From the NCBI GenBank assembly GCA_002317475.1, contig DCIS01000113.1:1-10267 (forward strand): a DNA stretch of 10,267 bases, given 5' to 3'. A model generated the notes under the pieces. It made no database searches and had not been told where the DNA came from. It saw only the letters and a program-made list of their open reading frames with translations. Source of the DNA: Prevotellaceae bacterium UBA1720. Lineage in GTDB: Bacteria > Bacteroidota > Bacteroidia > Bacteroidales > Bacteroidaceae. Positions 1 through 6,376 of this stretch are shown piece after piece (the stretch's first letter is position 1; every line of letters begins with the position of its first letter). Made by a program: the position numbers and the translations under genes.

Positions 1-422
1 AATTTGAGACGGAACAGACAGTTGGCGTCATCGTGCCCTATCGCAACCAGATAGCCACCGTACGAAACGCCATTGACAGAAGCGGAATAAAGGTGTTGCA
101 TGACATTACTATAGACACAGTGGAGCGCTATCAGGGTAGTCAGCGAAAGTATATCATCTATGGTTTTACCATACAGCAGTACTATCAACTTAACTTCCTG
201 GCTAACAACACCTTTACTGACTTTGACGGCAATATCATCGACCGAAAACTCAATGTAGCCATGACACGTGCCGAGGAACACCTGATCATGGTGGGCAACA
301 CGGAACTGCTATCCTACAACCTCACTTTCAGCAAGTTGATAGAATTCGTGCAAAGCAAGCAGGGGTATTTCAATATCCCAAAGGACAGATACCTTCAAGG
401 GGATTTCTCTGTAACCCCATAG
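1..422 (+). CDS. SF1 (Upf1/DNA2-like) helicase, C-terminal fragment
   Basis: This is the 3' end of a gene that starts before the window. The frame is open from base 3 and gives 139 residues to the TAG at 420-422; the GTG at 33 is an internal valine, not a start. Three late motifs of superfamily 1B helicases appear in order: motif IV-like VGVIVPYRNQI (about residues 7-17), motif V-like TVERYQGSQ (about 38-46) and motif VI LNVAMTRAEEHLIMVGN (about 82-98), which carries the arginine finger. These belong to the second RecA fold (AAA_12 type) of the DNA2/NAM7/Upf1 group, which uses ATP hydrolysis to move along or unwind nucleic acid. The usual acidic residue after QGS is Gln here. Walker A and B and any accessory domain lie outside the window, so the substrate and the exact subfamily cannot be told. 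Confidence 0.85.
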   Translation, partial: FETEQTVGVIVPYRNQIATVRNAIDRSGIKVLHDITIDTVERYQGSQRKYIIYGFTIQQYYQLNFLANNTFTDFDGNIIDRKLNVAMTRAEEHLIMVGNTELLSYNLTFSKLIEFVQSKQGYFNIPKDRYLQGDFSVTP

Positions 423-458
423 TCACGCAGGGAGTTTTTTATAATTACTTAACAGAAC

Positions 459-494
459 TTTTGAACGATAATTCCTCAAAAAAGCCTATCTTTG
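459..494 (+). promoter_or_regulatory. Promoter for the hemolysin III-family gene
   Basis: TATCTTTG at 487-494 matches the Bacteroidetes -7 consensus TAnnTTTG exactly. A TTTTG at 459-463 lies 23 bases upstream, slightly further than the usual 19-21. The gene's ATG is 36 bases downstream of the box, so the leader should be about 25-30 nt. Confidence 0.6.
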
Positions 495-530
495 TCACGT
501 AATTGGTAAAAAGATTAAATCGAAGAACAA

Positions 531-1157
531 ATGCAAACAATAAAAGAGGAGATGTACAACCACTGGACGCACTTCATCGGTGTAGTCTTTGCCCTTTCGT
601 GTATCTGGATGGTATGGCCAGCCGTTTCAATCAGTTGGCAATGGGCAATGGGCGTACTGTTCTACATAGCAGGCATGTTCCTGATGTTCCTGTCGAGCAC
701 CGTATATCATTGGGTACCAGATGGAAGAGTAAAGAAAGCCCTACGCGTCTGCGACCATATCAGCATCTACGTAATGATAGCATGCTCCTACACCCCTGTA
801 CTGATAGCCGTTGTAGGAGGATGGTTGGGATGGAGCATGTTCGGCGTGATGTGGGCTTCCGTACTGGCAGGAACGGTGTACAAGATTGTGGCATTGGGCA
901 AGTACCCTCGTCTGTCCCTAGCGCTGTACCTGCTGATGGGATGGAGCATTGTGTTCGTAGCCAAACCCGCCTTTGAGAAGATGACAAGCCTCTCACTACT
1001 ACTGGTTCTGGCAGAAGGAATATTCTACACCGTAGGCACCTATTTCTATGCCAAGGATGAGCACAAGTACTACCATGCCATCTGGCACATCTTCGTATTG
1101 CTCGGGGCCATGGCACACTTCAGCGCCATCCTTGTACTGATGCTGGAAGAACTATAG
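531..1157 (+). CDS. Hemolysin III / PAQR-family integral membrane protein
   Basis: A 208-residue, strongly hydrophobic protein of the hemolysin III (YqfA/TrhA-like, PAQR superfamily) type, the usual length for bacterial members, with about seven membrane helices. Family landmarks are visible: SSTVYH (55-60), CDHISIY (74-80) followed by SYTP (86-89), and HAIWH (182-186) near the C-terminus. His60, Asp75, His182 and His186 are the likely metal-site residues that PAQR proteins share. The name comes from a Bacillus cereus hemolysin, but most bacterial homologues have no shown lytic role; work on E. coli homologues points to membrane-energy or lipid homeostasis. The ATG at 531 is chosen because the family's N-terminal EEMYNHWTHFIG segment follows at once and a -7 box sits just upstream. 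The gene has its own promoter and ends at a hairpin shared with the convergent FISUMP gene. Confidence 0.88.
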   Translation: MQTIKEEMYNHWTHFIGVVFALSCIWMVWPAVSISWQWAMGVLFYIAGMFLMFLSSTVYHWVPDGRVKKALRVCDHISIYVMIACSYTPVLIAVVGGWLGWSMFGVMWASVLAGTVYKIVALGKYPRLSLALYLLMGWSIVFVAKPAFEKMTSLSLLLVLAEGIFYTVGTYFYAKDEHKYYHAIWHIFVLLGAMAHFSAILVLMLEEL

Positions 1158-1183
1158 GTTCATATTAAACCCACCTATAACGA

Positions 1184-1209
1184 TTAAGGGGACCTGAAAG
1201 TCCCCTTAA
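1184..1209. terminator. Bidirectional hairpin between convergent genes
   Basis: Ten perfectly paired bases, TTAAGGGGAC (1184-1193) with GTCCCCTTAA (1200-1209), enclose a 6-base loop. It sits in the 84-base gap between the stops of the hemolysin III gene (+) and the FISUMP gene (-), where a shared terminator is expected. Neither side carries a strong T-run, so it may be an intrinsic terminator for both genes or a 3'-end stabilising hairpin. Confidence 0.65.
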
Positions 1210-1241
1210 CTCATTAAATATCTCTTGTAATTTACTTATTT

Positions 1242-1973
1242 TCACTTCTTTACCTCGATAACAGGACGAACACTACGACCGAAGCAACGATACTGATTGT
1301 CAGCAGCATTAACGCCATTAGAGTCAAAGTAGAGGATAAAGGCACCACCACTATAGCGGGTGTAAAGTGTACGTGACCAATAGTAGCCATAGGCTCCTAC
1401 ATTATAGATTATCTTGTCACGGAAACCACCTGCGGGGAAGAAGATGGTGTTGCCATTTGTCTTACTGGTGAAGAGGTAGCCCCATCTGTTATTCTGAGTG
1501 GTCCATTCACGCTGGCATTCGTTATTCAACTCACGGAACTGTGCCGTAGAGGGCATACGCCAGTCACCCCCCCACTTAACATGAGCTACATCATCCTCCA
1601 GTTCCAATTCAACTTCCTCGACATTGGCATCCTTCAACTGCTGTTCGGTGAGCAGGGAGATCTCGCGTGCCTTCTTGCGATCCACCAGGTACTTCGTAAT
1701 CTTAGTTTGCGAACCCTTGCTCAAGGAGTAATTCTTCCAGGAAAAACTCTCCTTGCCGTCCTCGTAACCAGAGGTCTCTCCCCATGCAAAATAGTCGCCA
1801 TAACCGGCAGGTTTGATGGCTCCGATATTCATCGTAGCCCAAAGGGTGCCGCTGGGCAATCCAAGGTCTACATACTCATGTCCGTTAGCATCCTGTGCAT
1901 ACGCGCACGAAAAACTATTAATAAGGAATAGCGCAAGGCCAATCTTTTTCAGGAATGTAAAATGTCTCATCAT
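1242..1973 (-). CDS. Secreted FISUMP-domain protein
   Basis: A 243-residue protein with a signal peptide: Arg/Lys near the start, a hydrophobic core at about 11-20, and a likely cleavage after AYA (24-26). Cys23 is not in a good lipobox, so I favour signal peptidase I cleavage over a lipoprotein. The mature part is a FISUMP domain (Fibrobacter succinogenes major paralogous domain), widespread in Bacteroidetes surface proteins. Its signatures are VDLGLPSGTLWATMNIGA (35-52), GDYFAWGET (59-67), WGGDWRMPS (134-142), GYYWSRT (196-202), LYFDSNGVN (214-222) and the closing GRSVRPV (232-238). The fold is thought to be related to C-type-lectin-like domains; no enzymatic role is established. There are no other domains, so the protein is a bare secreted FISUMP module. 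Two adjacent ATGs (1973 and 1970) are both possible. It has its own promoter just upstream. Confidence 0.85.
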   Translation of the reverse strand: MMRHFTFLKKIGLALFLINSFSCAYAQDANGHEYVDLGLPSGTLWATMNIGAIKPAGYGDYFAWGETSGYEDGKESFSWKNYSLSKGSQTKITKYLVDRKKAREISLLTEQQLKDANVEEVELELEDDVAHVKWGGDWRMPSTAQFRELNNECQREWTTQNNRWGYLFTSKTNGNTIFFPAGGFRDKIIYNVGAYGYYWSRTLYTRYSGGAFILYFDSNGVNAADNQYRCFGRSVRPVIEVKK

Positions 1974-1999
1974 GGTTTTGTAGTGTTAATAATCGCATG

Positions 2000-2031
2000 C
2001 AAAATTACGAAGAATTGCAGAAACGACCAAA
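2000..2031 (-). promoter_or_regulatory. Promoter for the FISUMP gene
   Basis: On the minus strand, TAATTTTG (2007-2000) fits TAnnTTTG and is preceded by TTTG (2031-2028) with a 20-base spacer, an almost ideal Bacteroidetes promoter. The ATG lies 26 bases downstream. Confidence 0.65.
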
Positions 2032-2072
2032 TCTTCCTTATATCTTTATGAGAAAAAAAATAGTCATGGTTG

Positions 2073-2102
2073 ATTGTTTTATAAAAAAAAGCATTATCTT
2101 TG
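2073..2102 (+). promoter_or_regulatory. Promoter for the rubrerythrin gene
   Basis: TATCTTTG at 2095-2102 matches the Bacteroidetes -7 element. The candidate -33 elements are ATTG (2073-2076, spacer 18) and GTTG (2069-2072, spacer 22), with an A-rich stretch between. Transcription from here gives a long leader of about 110 nt before the ATG at 2222, and that leader contains the octamer repeat. Confidence 0.65.
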
Positions 2103-2134
2103 CAAAGAATTTGAAAGACATCATTAACCTAACC

Positions 2135-2174
2135 AACAAGACAACAAGACAACAAGACAACAAGACAATAAGAC
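2135..2174 (+). repeat. 8-bp tandem repeat in the rubrerythrin leader
   Basis: Four perfect copies of AACAAGAC (2135-2142, 2143-2150, 2151-2158, 2159-2166) are followed by a one-mismatch copy AATAAGAC (2167-2174) and a decayed AACAATAT. The array lies between the -7 box and the start codon, so it should be transcribed as an unstructured A/C-rich leader containing no U apart from the imperfect unit. Perfect repeats of this kind can change copy number by slippage, which would alter leader length without touching the protein. Confidence 0.85.
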
Positions 2175-2221
2175 AACAATATAACTATTATCATTTAATA
2201 ATTCCAAAATTTACTACTACT

Positions 2222-2785
2222 ATGGCAAAATGGATTTGTCCCGTTTGCGGTTATGTTCACGAAGGTGATACCGCTCCCGAAAGATGTCCCCAGTGCAAGG
2301 TACCTGGAGAGAAGTTTAAGATGGCTGAGGAGAACAAAGGCCTGCAGTTTGTAACAGAGCACGAACTGGGTATAGCAAGCGCAATTCCCGCAGGTGAGGA
2401 AGGTGCTTTCGTACTCCAGGGCTTGAAGGATCACTTCATGGGTGAGTGTACCGAGGTTGGTATGTACCTGGCTATGAGCCGTCAGGCTGACCGCGAGGGT
2501 TATCCCGAAATTGCAGAGGCTTTCAAGCGCTATGCTTGGGAGGAGGCAGAACATGCTTCACGCTTTGCAGAGATGCTGGGTGAGGTTGTTTGGGACACCA
2601 AGACCAACGTTGAGAAGCGTATGATGGCTGAGGAAGGTGCTTGCGCTGGCAAGATGGAGATTGCCAAGGTGGCAAAGAAGCTCAACCTCGACGCTATCCA
2701 CGACTCTGTACACGAAATGGCCAAGGACGAGGCTCGTCACGGTGCTGGTTTCCAGGGCTTGTTCAACCGCTACTTCAAGAAGTAA
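2222..2785 (+). CDS. Reverse rubrerythrin (peroxide-reducing iron protein)
   Basis: A 187-residue protein with a rubredoxin domain first and a ferritin-like diiron domain second, the order that defines reverse rubrerythrins. The rubredoxin FeS4 ligands are Cys6, Cys9, Cys22 and Cys25 (CPVCGY and CPQC). The four-helix domain supplies the diiron carboxylate/His ligands, visible around GECTE (74-78), EEAEH (107-111) and KDEARH (168-173). Such proteins reduce hydrogen peroxide to water in the cytoplasm with electrons from NADH through redox partners, and protect anaerobes from oxygen; some databases call them NADH peroxidase. The frame stays open upstream to 1997, but the ATG at 2222 begins exactly at the rubredoxin motif, and the upstream part encodes repeat-derived sequence across the promoter. 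Codons are strongly biased (Lys AAG, Arg CGT, Gly GGT), which suggests high expression. It has its own promoter and terminator. Confidence 0.93.
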   Translation: MAKWICPVCGYVHEGDTAPERCPQCKVPGEKFKMAEENKGLQFVTEHELGIASAIPAGEEGAFVLQGLKDHFMGECTEVGMYLAMSRQADREGYPEIAEAFKRYAWEEAEHASRFAEMLGEVVWDTKTNVEKRMMAEEGACAGKMEIAKVAKKLNLDAIHDSVHEMAKDEARHGAGFQGLFNRYFKK

Positions 2786-2805
2786 GAAAATAACAATCCC
2801 AACAG

Positions 2806-2849
2806 AAGGGGGTGCAAGACGTTAAATTGCAACGTTTTGCACCCCTTTT
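2806..2849 (+). terminator. Rho-independent terminator of the rubrerythrin gene
   Basis: GGGGTGCAAGACGTT (2809-2823) pairs with AACGTTTTGCACCCC (2831-2845) through one G-U pair around a 7-base loop. The stem extends by three weaker pairs and runs into TTTT (2846-2849). It starts 20 bases after the stop codon. Confidence 0.88.
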
Positions 2850-2870
2850 GGTATTAAATTGCAAGAAAGC

Positions 2871-2901
2871 TTGCGAGTTCCCTGATTATTTGTTATCTTT
2901 G
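2871..2901 (+). promoter_or_regulatory. Promoter for trpB
   Basis: TATCTTTG (2894-2901) with TTG (2871-2873) 20 bases upstream is a near-ideal Bacteroidetes promoter. It lies after the rubrerythrin terminator, so trpB is transcribed independently with a leader of about 30 nt and no room for an attenuator. Confidence 0.72.
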
Positions 2902-2936
2902 CATTGTGTTTACCTAAACATAATATAACAACAAAC

Positions 2937-4316
2937 ATGGAAACAAAAATCCCCTACAAGATTTATCTTGAAGAAAATGAAGTGCCAACAAAGTGGTACA
3001 ACGTACGTGCAGACATGAAGGTAAAACCTGCTCCGCTGATTAACCCCGGAACAGGTCAGCCTCTTACCATAGAGGACATGAACCCCATCTTCTGCGAAGA
3101 GCTGAACAAACAGGAGTTGGACAACGATACCCGTTGGTTTGACATTCCCGAGGAGGTACAGCAGTTCTACCGTATGTTCCGCCCCTCTCCCCTTGTTCAT
3201 GCAGAATTCCTTGAGAAGGCTTTGGGTACTCCCGCCAAGATTTTCTATAAGTTTGAAGGCAACAACACCTCTGGCTCACACAAACTGAACTCTGCTGTTG
3301 CACAGGCTTACTATGCCAAGGCTCAGGGCCTTAAGGGTGTAACTACCGAGACTGGTGCCGGACAATGGGGTACTGCCCTCTCCATGGCTACACAGTTCTT
3401 TGGCATTGACTGTAAGGTATATATGGTGAAGTGCTCATACGAGCAGAAGCCTTTCCGTCGTGAGGTTATCCGTACCTATGGTGCTGACATCATCCCCTCT
3501 CCCTCAATGACAACACAGGTAGGTAAGAAGATCAATGCTGAGCATCCCGGAACTACCGGTTCATTAGGTTGTGCCATCTCTGAGGCTGTAGAAACGGCTG
3601 TCACCAACGAGGGTTACCGCTACGTACTCGGTTCGGTACTGAACCAGGTACTGCTGCACCAGACAGTTATTGGTCTTGAGGCTCAGACAGCCCTGAAGAA
3701 GTACAACATTAAGCCCGATATCCTCATCGGCTGTACAGGTGGTGGTTCAAACCTCGGTGGTTTTGCTTCTCCCTTCATCGGCGAGATGCTTCGTGGCGAG
3801 GCCAACTACAAGATTATCGGTGCTGAGCCCGCTTCATGCCCCTCATTCACACGTGGTGTCTACGCATACGATTTCTGCGATACCGGTATGATCTGTCCTT
3901 TGGCAAAGATGTATACCGTTGGTAGCCAGTTCATTCCTAGTGCCAACCATGCTGGTGGTCTTCGTTTCCACGGTATGTCACCCATCCTCTCAGAGCTCTA
4001 TCACCAGGGCGTATTCGAGGCACGTGCATATGAGCAGACCCAGGTATTCGAGGCTGCCGAGATCTTCGCAAAGGCTGAAGGTATCCTGCCCGCTCCCGAG
4101 TCAAGCCACGCTATCCGTTGTGCTATCGACGAGGCGCTGAAGTGCAAGGAGACCGGCGAGGAGAAGGTTATCGTATTCAACCTCTCAGGCACAGGCTATT
4201 TCGACCTCGTAGCATACGGACAGTTCAATGATGGCACGATGACCGACGTCATCCCTTCTGACTCCGTTATCCAGGAGGCTCTCTCAAAGCTTCCCAAGGT
4301 TCCCGGAATGGAATAA
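2937..4316 (+). CDS. trpB: TrpB2-type tryptophan synthase beta chain
   Basis: A 459-residue fold-type II PLP enzyme. Length and motifs fit the TrpB2 branch (the trpB-related family) rather than the roughly 400-residue TrpB1 that pairs tightly with TrpA. The PLP lysine is Lys116 in GSHKLNSA (113-120). ETGAGQWG (138-145) is the region that holds the catalytic glutamate in TrpB; TrpB1 usually has GQHG. GGGSN (268-272) binds the PLP phosphate, and LSGTGYFD follows near the C-terminus. The expected reaction is indole plus L-serine to L-tryptophan in the cytoplasm. No trpA or other trp gene is visible in the window, and its private promoter and codon bias suggest stand-alone, fairly high expression. 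Solitary TrpB2 proteins are commonly linked to indole salvage. The ATG at 2937 follows the promoter at a sensible distance; a TTG at 2904 lies too close to the -7 box to be a start. Confidence 0.92.
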   Translation: METKIPYKIYLEENEVPTKWYNVRADMKVKPAPLINPGTGQPLTIEDMNPIFCEELNKQELDNDTRWFDIPEEVQQFYRMFRPSPLVHAEFLEKALGTPAKIFYKFEGNNTSGSHKLNSAVAQAYYAKAQGLKGVTTETGAGQWGTALSMATQFFGIDCKVYMVKCSYEQKPFRREVIRTYGADIIPSPSMTTQVGKKINAEHPGTTGSLGCAISEAVETAVTNEGYRYVLGSVLNQVLLHQTVIGLEAQTALKKYNIKPDILIGCTGGGSNLGGFASPFIGEMLRGEANYKIIGAEPASCPSFTRGVYAYDFCDTGMICPLAKMYTVGSQFIPSANHAGGLRFHGMSPILSELYHQGVFEARAYEQTQVFEAAEIFAKAEGILPAPESSHAIRCAIDEALKCKETGEEKVIVFNLSGTGYFDLVAYGQFNDGTMTDVIPSDSVIQEALSKLPKVPGME

Positions 4317-4373
4317 TCGTGCATAAAGTATGTCTATTACGCCCACAATACTGCCCCTGTGATTCCTTAATTG

Positions 4374-4527
4374 CATCGCGGAACCATCGCGGATCCTTCG
4401 CAGAATCATCGCGGAGATGCCAAGATTGCATTAGGACACTACATAGACAGATTGTAAACAGAATATAGACAGAATATAGACGGATTATAAAGGAAAGATA
4501 AAGGGTTGGTAAAGGGTTTGAAACCCC
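4374..4527. repeat. Degenerate 11-bp periodic array
   Basis: Read in 11-base steps from 4374, the gap between trpB and pyrD falls into about 13-14 related units. They start as CATCGCGGAAC, CATCGCGGATC, CTTCGCAGAAT and CATCGCGGAGA (4374-4417), pass through TGCCAAGATTG and CATTAGGACAC, and continue as TACATAGACAG, ATTGTAAACAG, AATATAGACAG, AATATAGACGG, ATTATAAAGGA, AAGATAAAGGG and TTGGTAAAGGG (4440-4516). The phase never slips, while the unit sequence drifts from GC-rich to AT-rich. The last units form one arm of the pyrD terminator hairpin. The period is not a multiple of three and no ORF uses it. Bases 4317-4373 show nothing else I can identify. Confidence 0.7.
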
Positions 4528-4540
4528 TTTGCCAACCCTT
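4501..4540 (-). terminator. Terminator of the pyrKD operon
   Basis: Starting 4 bases beyond the pyrD stop on the minus strand, GGGTTGGCAAAGGGGTTT pairs with AAACCCTTTACCAACCC (one bulged base and one wobble pair) with a very short loop. It is followed on the minus strand by a T-rich tract (about 4502-4489). It may also stop trpB transcripts arriving from the other side, although no T-run follows on that strand. Confidence 0.75.
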
Positions 4541-4544
4541 CACC

Positions 4545-5456
4545 TTACTCCTCCAGCGCACCAACGATGTCCTTTACACGCTGGAAACCGTGACGTTCCA
4601 GATAATCATTGATTCCCTGTGCCACTTTGACGGTAATTGCGGGGTCAAGGAAGTTGGCCGTACCAATCTCAATAGCAGATGCACCAGCCAGCAGGAATTC
4701 TATGGCATCTGTGGCAGAAGAGATGCCACCCAGACCTACCACAGGGATATTGACTGCATGTGCCACCTGATATACCATACGCAAGGCTACAGGCTTCACG
4801 GCAGGACCACTCAAACCACCCGTACCGATAGACAAGAGTTTCTTGCGACGCTCAGCATCAATAGCCATACCCATCAGGGTATTAATCAGACTGACAGCAT
4901 CTGCACCTGCATCCTGCACGGCCAAGGCAATATCAGTAATGCTAGTTACATTGGGTGAGAGTTTGACTATCAAAGTCTTAGGATATGCTTCACGCACAGC
5001 ACGCACCACGGAGGCAGCACCCTCTGTAGTTGTACCGAAAGCCATACCACCATGCTTGACATTGGGGCAAGAGATATTGAGTTCAATGGCAGGAATCTGC
5101 TCCAGCTCAGCAATACGTGCAGCACATTCGGCATAATCCTCGGGGGAATTGCCGCTGACGTTGACAATCATATTCGTCTGGATATCCTTGATCTGAGGAT
5201 AGATATGCTCACAAAAGTAATCTACACCCTTATTCTGCAAACCAACACAATTGAGCATACCCTGGGCCGTCTCTGCCATACGTGGATAGGCATTGCCCTG
5301 ACGGGGATGAAGGGTAGTACCCTTGACAATAATACCGCCAATCTGAGAGAGATCAACGAAATCAGCAAACTCCAGGCCATAACCAAAGGTGCCTGAAGCG
5401 GTCATCACAGGGTTCTTGAGGTTCAAAGAACCAATATTCACACTTAAATCTGCCAT
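4545..5456 (-). CDS. pyrD: Dihydroorotate dehydrogenase class 1B, catalytic subunit
   Basis: A 303-residue FMN-dependent TIM-barrel enzyme that oxidises dihydroorotate to orotate, the fourth step of UMP synthesis, in the cytoplasm. Visible landmarks are the N-terminal NPVMTASGTFG (15-25), VKGTT with Lys45, NVSGNS (99-104), ELNISCPN (125-132) with Cys130 as the catalytic base of class 1 enzymes, VKLSPN (164-169), and the FMN-phosphate loops GLGGI (241-245) and IGTANF (264-269). Cysteine as base, together with the adjacent pyrK, places it in class 1B, which passes electrons from FMN through the PyrK 2Fe-2S cluster and FAD to NAD+. The ATG at 5456 lies inside the end of pyrK (13-base overlap), so the two are translationally coupled, as expected for a heterotetramer. 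Full length, no anomalies. Confidence 0.95.
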   Translation of the reverse strand: MADLSVNIGSLNLKNPVMTASGTFGYGLEFADFVDLSQIGGIIVKGTTLHPRQGNAYPRMAETAQGMLNCVGLQNKGVDYFCEHIYPQIKDIQTNMIVNVSGNSPEDYAECAARIAELEQIPAIELNISCPNVKHGGMAFGTTTEGAASVVRAVREAYPKTLIVKLSPNVTSITDIALAVQDAGADAVSLINTLMGMAIDAERRKKLLSIGTGGLSGPAVKPVALRMVYQVAHAVNIPVVGLGGISSATDAIEFLLAGASAIEIGTANFLDPAITVKVAQGINDYLERHGFQRVKDIVGALEE

Positions 5457-6241
5457 TTCAAATCATTGATATTAAATACGGGACCTTCAGTACATACACA
5501 CACATGGCCATGCTCGGCTGTGTCCTCAACACAACATAGGCAGGCTCCCACTCCACAGGCCATCTTATTCTCCAACGACACCTCGCAAGGTATACCTACC
5601 TGACGAGCATAACGGGCAACGCTGACCATCATAGGTTTGGGGCCACAAGTAGCGATGCGAGTGAATTTCTCGCGCTGGAGTAAGGAATGCTGGGTAACAA
5701 ATCCCTTCTCACCATACGAAGCATCCTCAGTAGTGACATAGACCTCTCCGTACTGCTCAAATAAGGGCAACTGAAGGAGGTCACCCTTGCTGCGCGCTCC
5801 AATAAGGAATGTGGGACGATAACCGAGCTTTGACAGCCATGCACCTGCATACAAAAGTGGAGCAGCACCTACACCACCACCAACCAGCAGAATCCTCTCC
5901 GCCGAAGAAGGTGTACAGGGGACAATTGGCAAAGTAAAGCCGTTACCGAGGGGAAAAACCACGTTGAGTTGATCACCCACATGCAACTTACCCAACTGAC
6001 GTGTACCATCACCCACTAACTGTACAAGAAACCATATCTCATTTTTCTCCACATCCACGAAATGAATGGAAATGGGGCGACGAAGGAAGGTGGTAGGGCT
6101 TCCATCAACACGAATTTGGGCAAACTGACCAGGCACCATGTCTGGCAAAGGAGCATTCTTGTCGGTAAGTTTTAGCAGAACATAGCGTTCATGTGGACGT
6201 TCTACAGCTGTTACCGTGAGGTCCAGAATATATTTCTTCAT
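5444..6241 (-). CDS. pyrK: Dihydroorotate dehydrogenase electron-transfer subunit
   Basis: A 265-residue ferredoxin-reductase-type subunit that carries electrons from PyrD to NAD+. Domain order is standard: an N-terminal FAD-binding barrel with RRPIS (54-58), a nucleotide-binding domain with GGGVGAAPL (121-129) and CGPKPMM (199-205), and a C-terminal 2Fe-2S loop with Cys229-x4-Cys234-x2-Cys237-x12-Cys250. The ATG at 6241 follows a strong promoter by 21 bases and gives the normal family length. It is the first gene of a two-gene operon with pyrD. No other pyrimidine gene is in the window, so this half-pathway unit is separate from the rest of the pyr genes. Confidence 0.94.
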   Translation of the reverse strand: MKKYILDLTVTAVERPHERYVLLKLTDKNAPLPDMVPGQFAQIRVDGSPTTFLRRPISIHFVDVEKNEIWFLVQLVGDGTRQLGKLHVGDQLNVVFPLGNGFTLPIVPCTPSSAERILLVGGGVGAAPLLYAGAWLSKLGYRPTFLIGARSKGDLLQLPLFEQYGEVYVTTEDASYGEKGFVTQHSLLQREKFTRIATCGPKPMMVSVARYARQVGIPCEVSLENKMACGVGACLCCVEDTAEHGHVCVCTEGPVFNINDLKWQI

Positions 6242-6262
6242 GATCTAAGTATATTTCTTGCA

Positions 6263-6294
6263 CAAAGATAGTAAAATCTACGAAAAGACGCAAA
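6263..6294 (-). promoter_or_regulatory. Promoter of the pyrKD operon
   Basis: On the minus strand, TATCTTTG (6270-6263) is preceded by TTTG (6294-6291) with a 20-base spacer, the textbook Bacteroidetes arrangement. The leader is only about 10-15 nt, too short for a pyrimidine-responsive attenuator, so any pyrimidine control would have to act elsewhere. Confidence 0.75.
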
Positions 6295-6376
6295 GAAAAC
6301 CACGAAGAAATGCATCAAGAGACTGACACTTACTCTAAAGCACGTACCAATCTCTATATACCTTATTTAATAAGTA

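Noticed and set aside
399..418. GGGG/CCCC pairing at the end of the helicase gene as a terminator
   Set aside because: Only four pairs with a 12-base loop, and the T-run comes 17 bases later, so I could not support a terminator.
503..976. 157-codon ORF overlapping the hemolysin III gene in another frame
   Set aside because: No family resemblance, odd Arg/Cys-rich composition, and it lies on top of a clear membrane-protein gene.
1997..2221. Upstream in-frame extension of the rubrerythrin ORF (75 extra codons)
   Set aside because: It crosses the promoter and the octamer repeat, encodes repeat-derived sequence, and the rubredoxin domain begins exactly at ATG 2222.
2904..2936. TTG start 33 bases upstream of trpB ATG
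   Set aside because: It lies only 3 bases past the -7 box, upstream of or at the expected transcription start.
4506..4958. 150-codon plus-strand ORF antisense to pyrD
   Set aside because: It is a shadow of pyrD; the minus-strand frame carries all the class 1B motifs.
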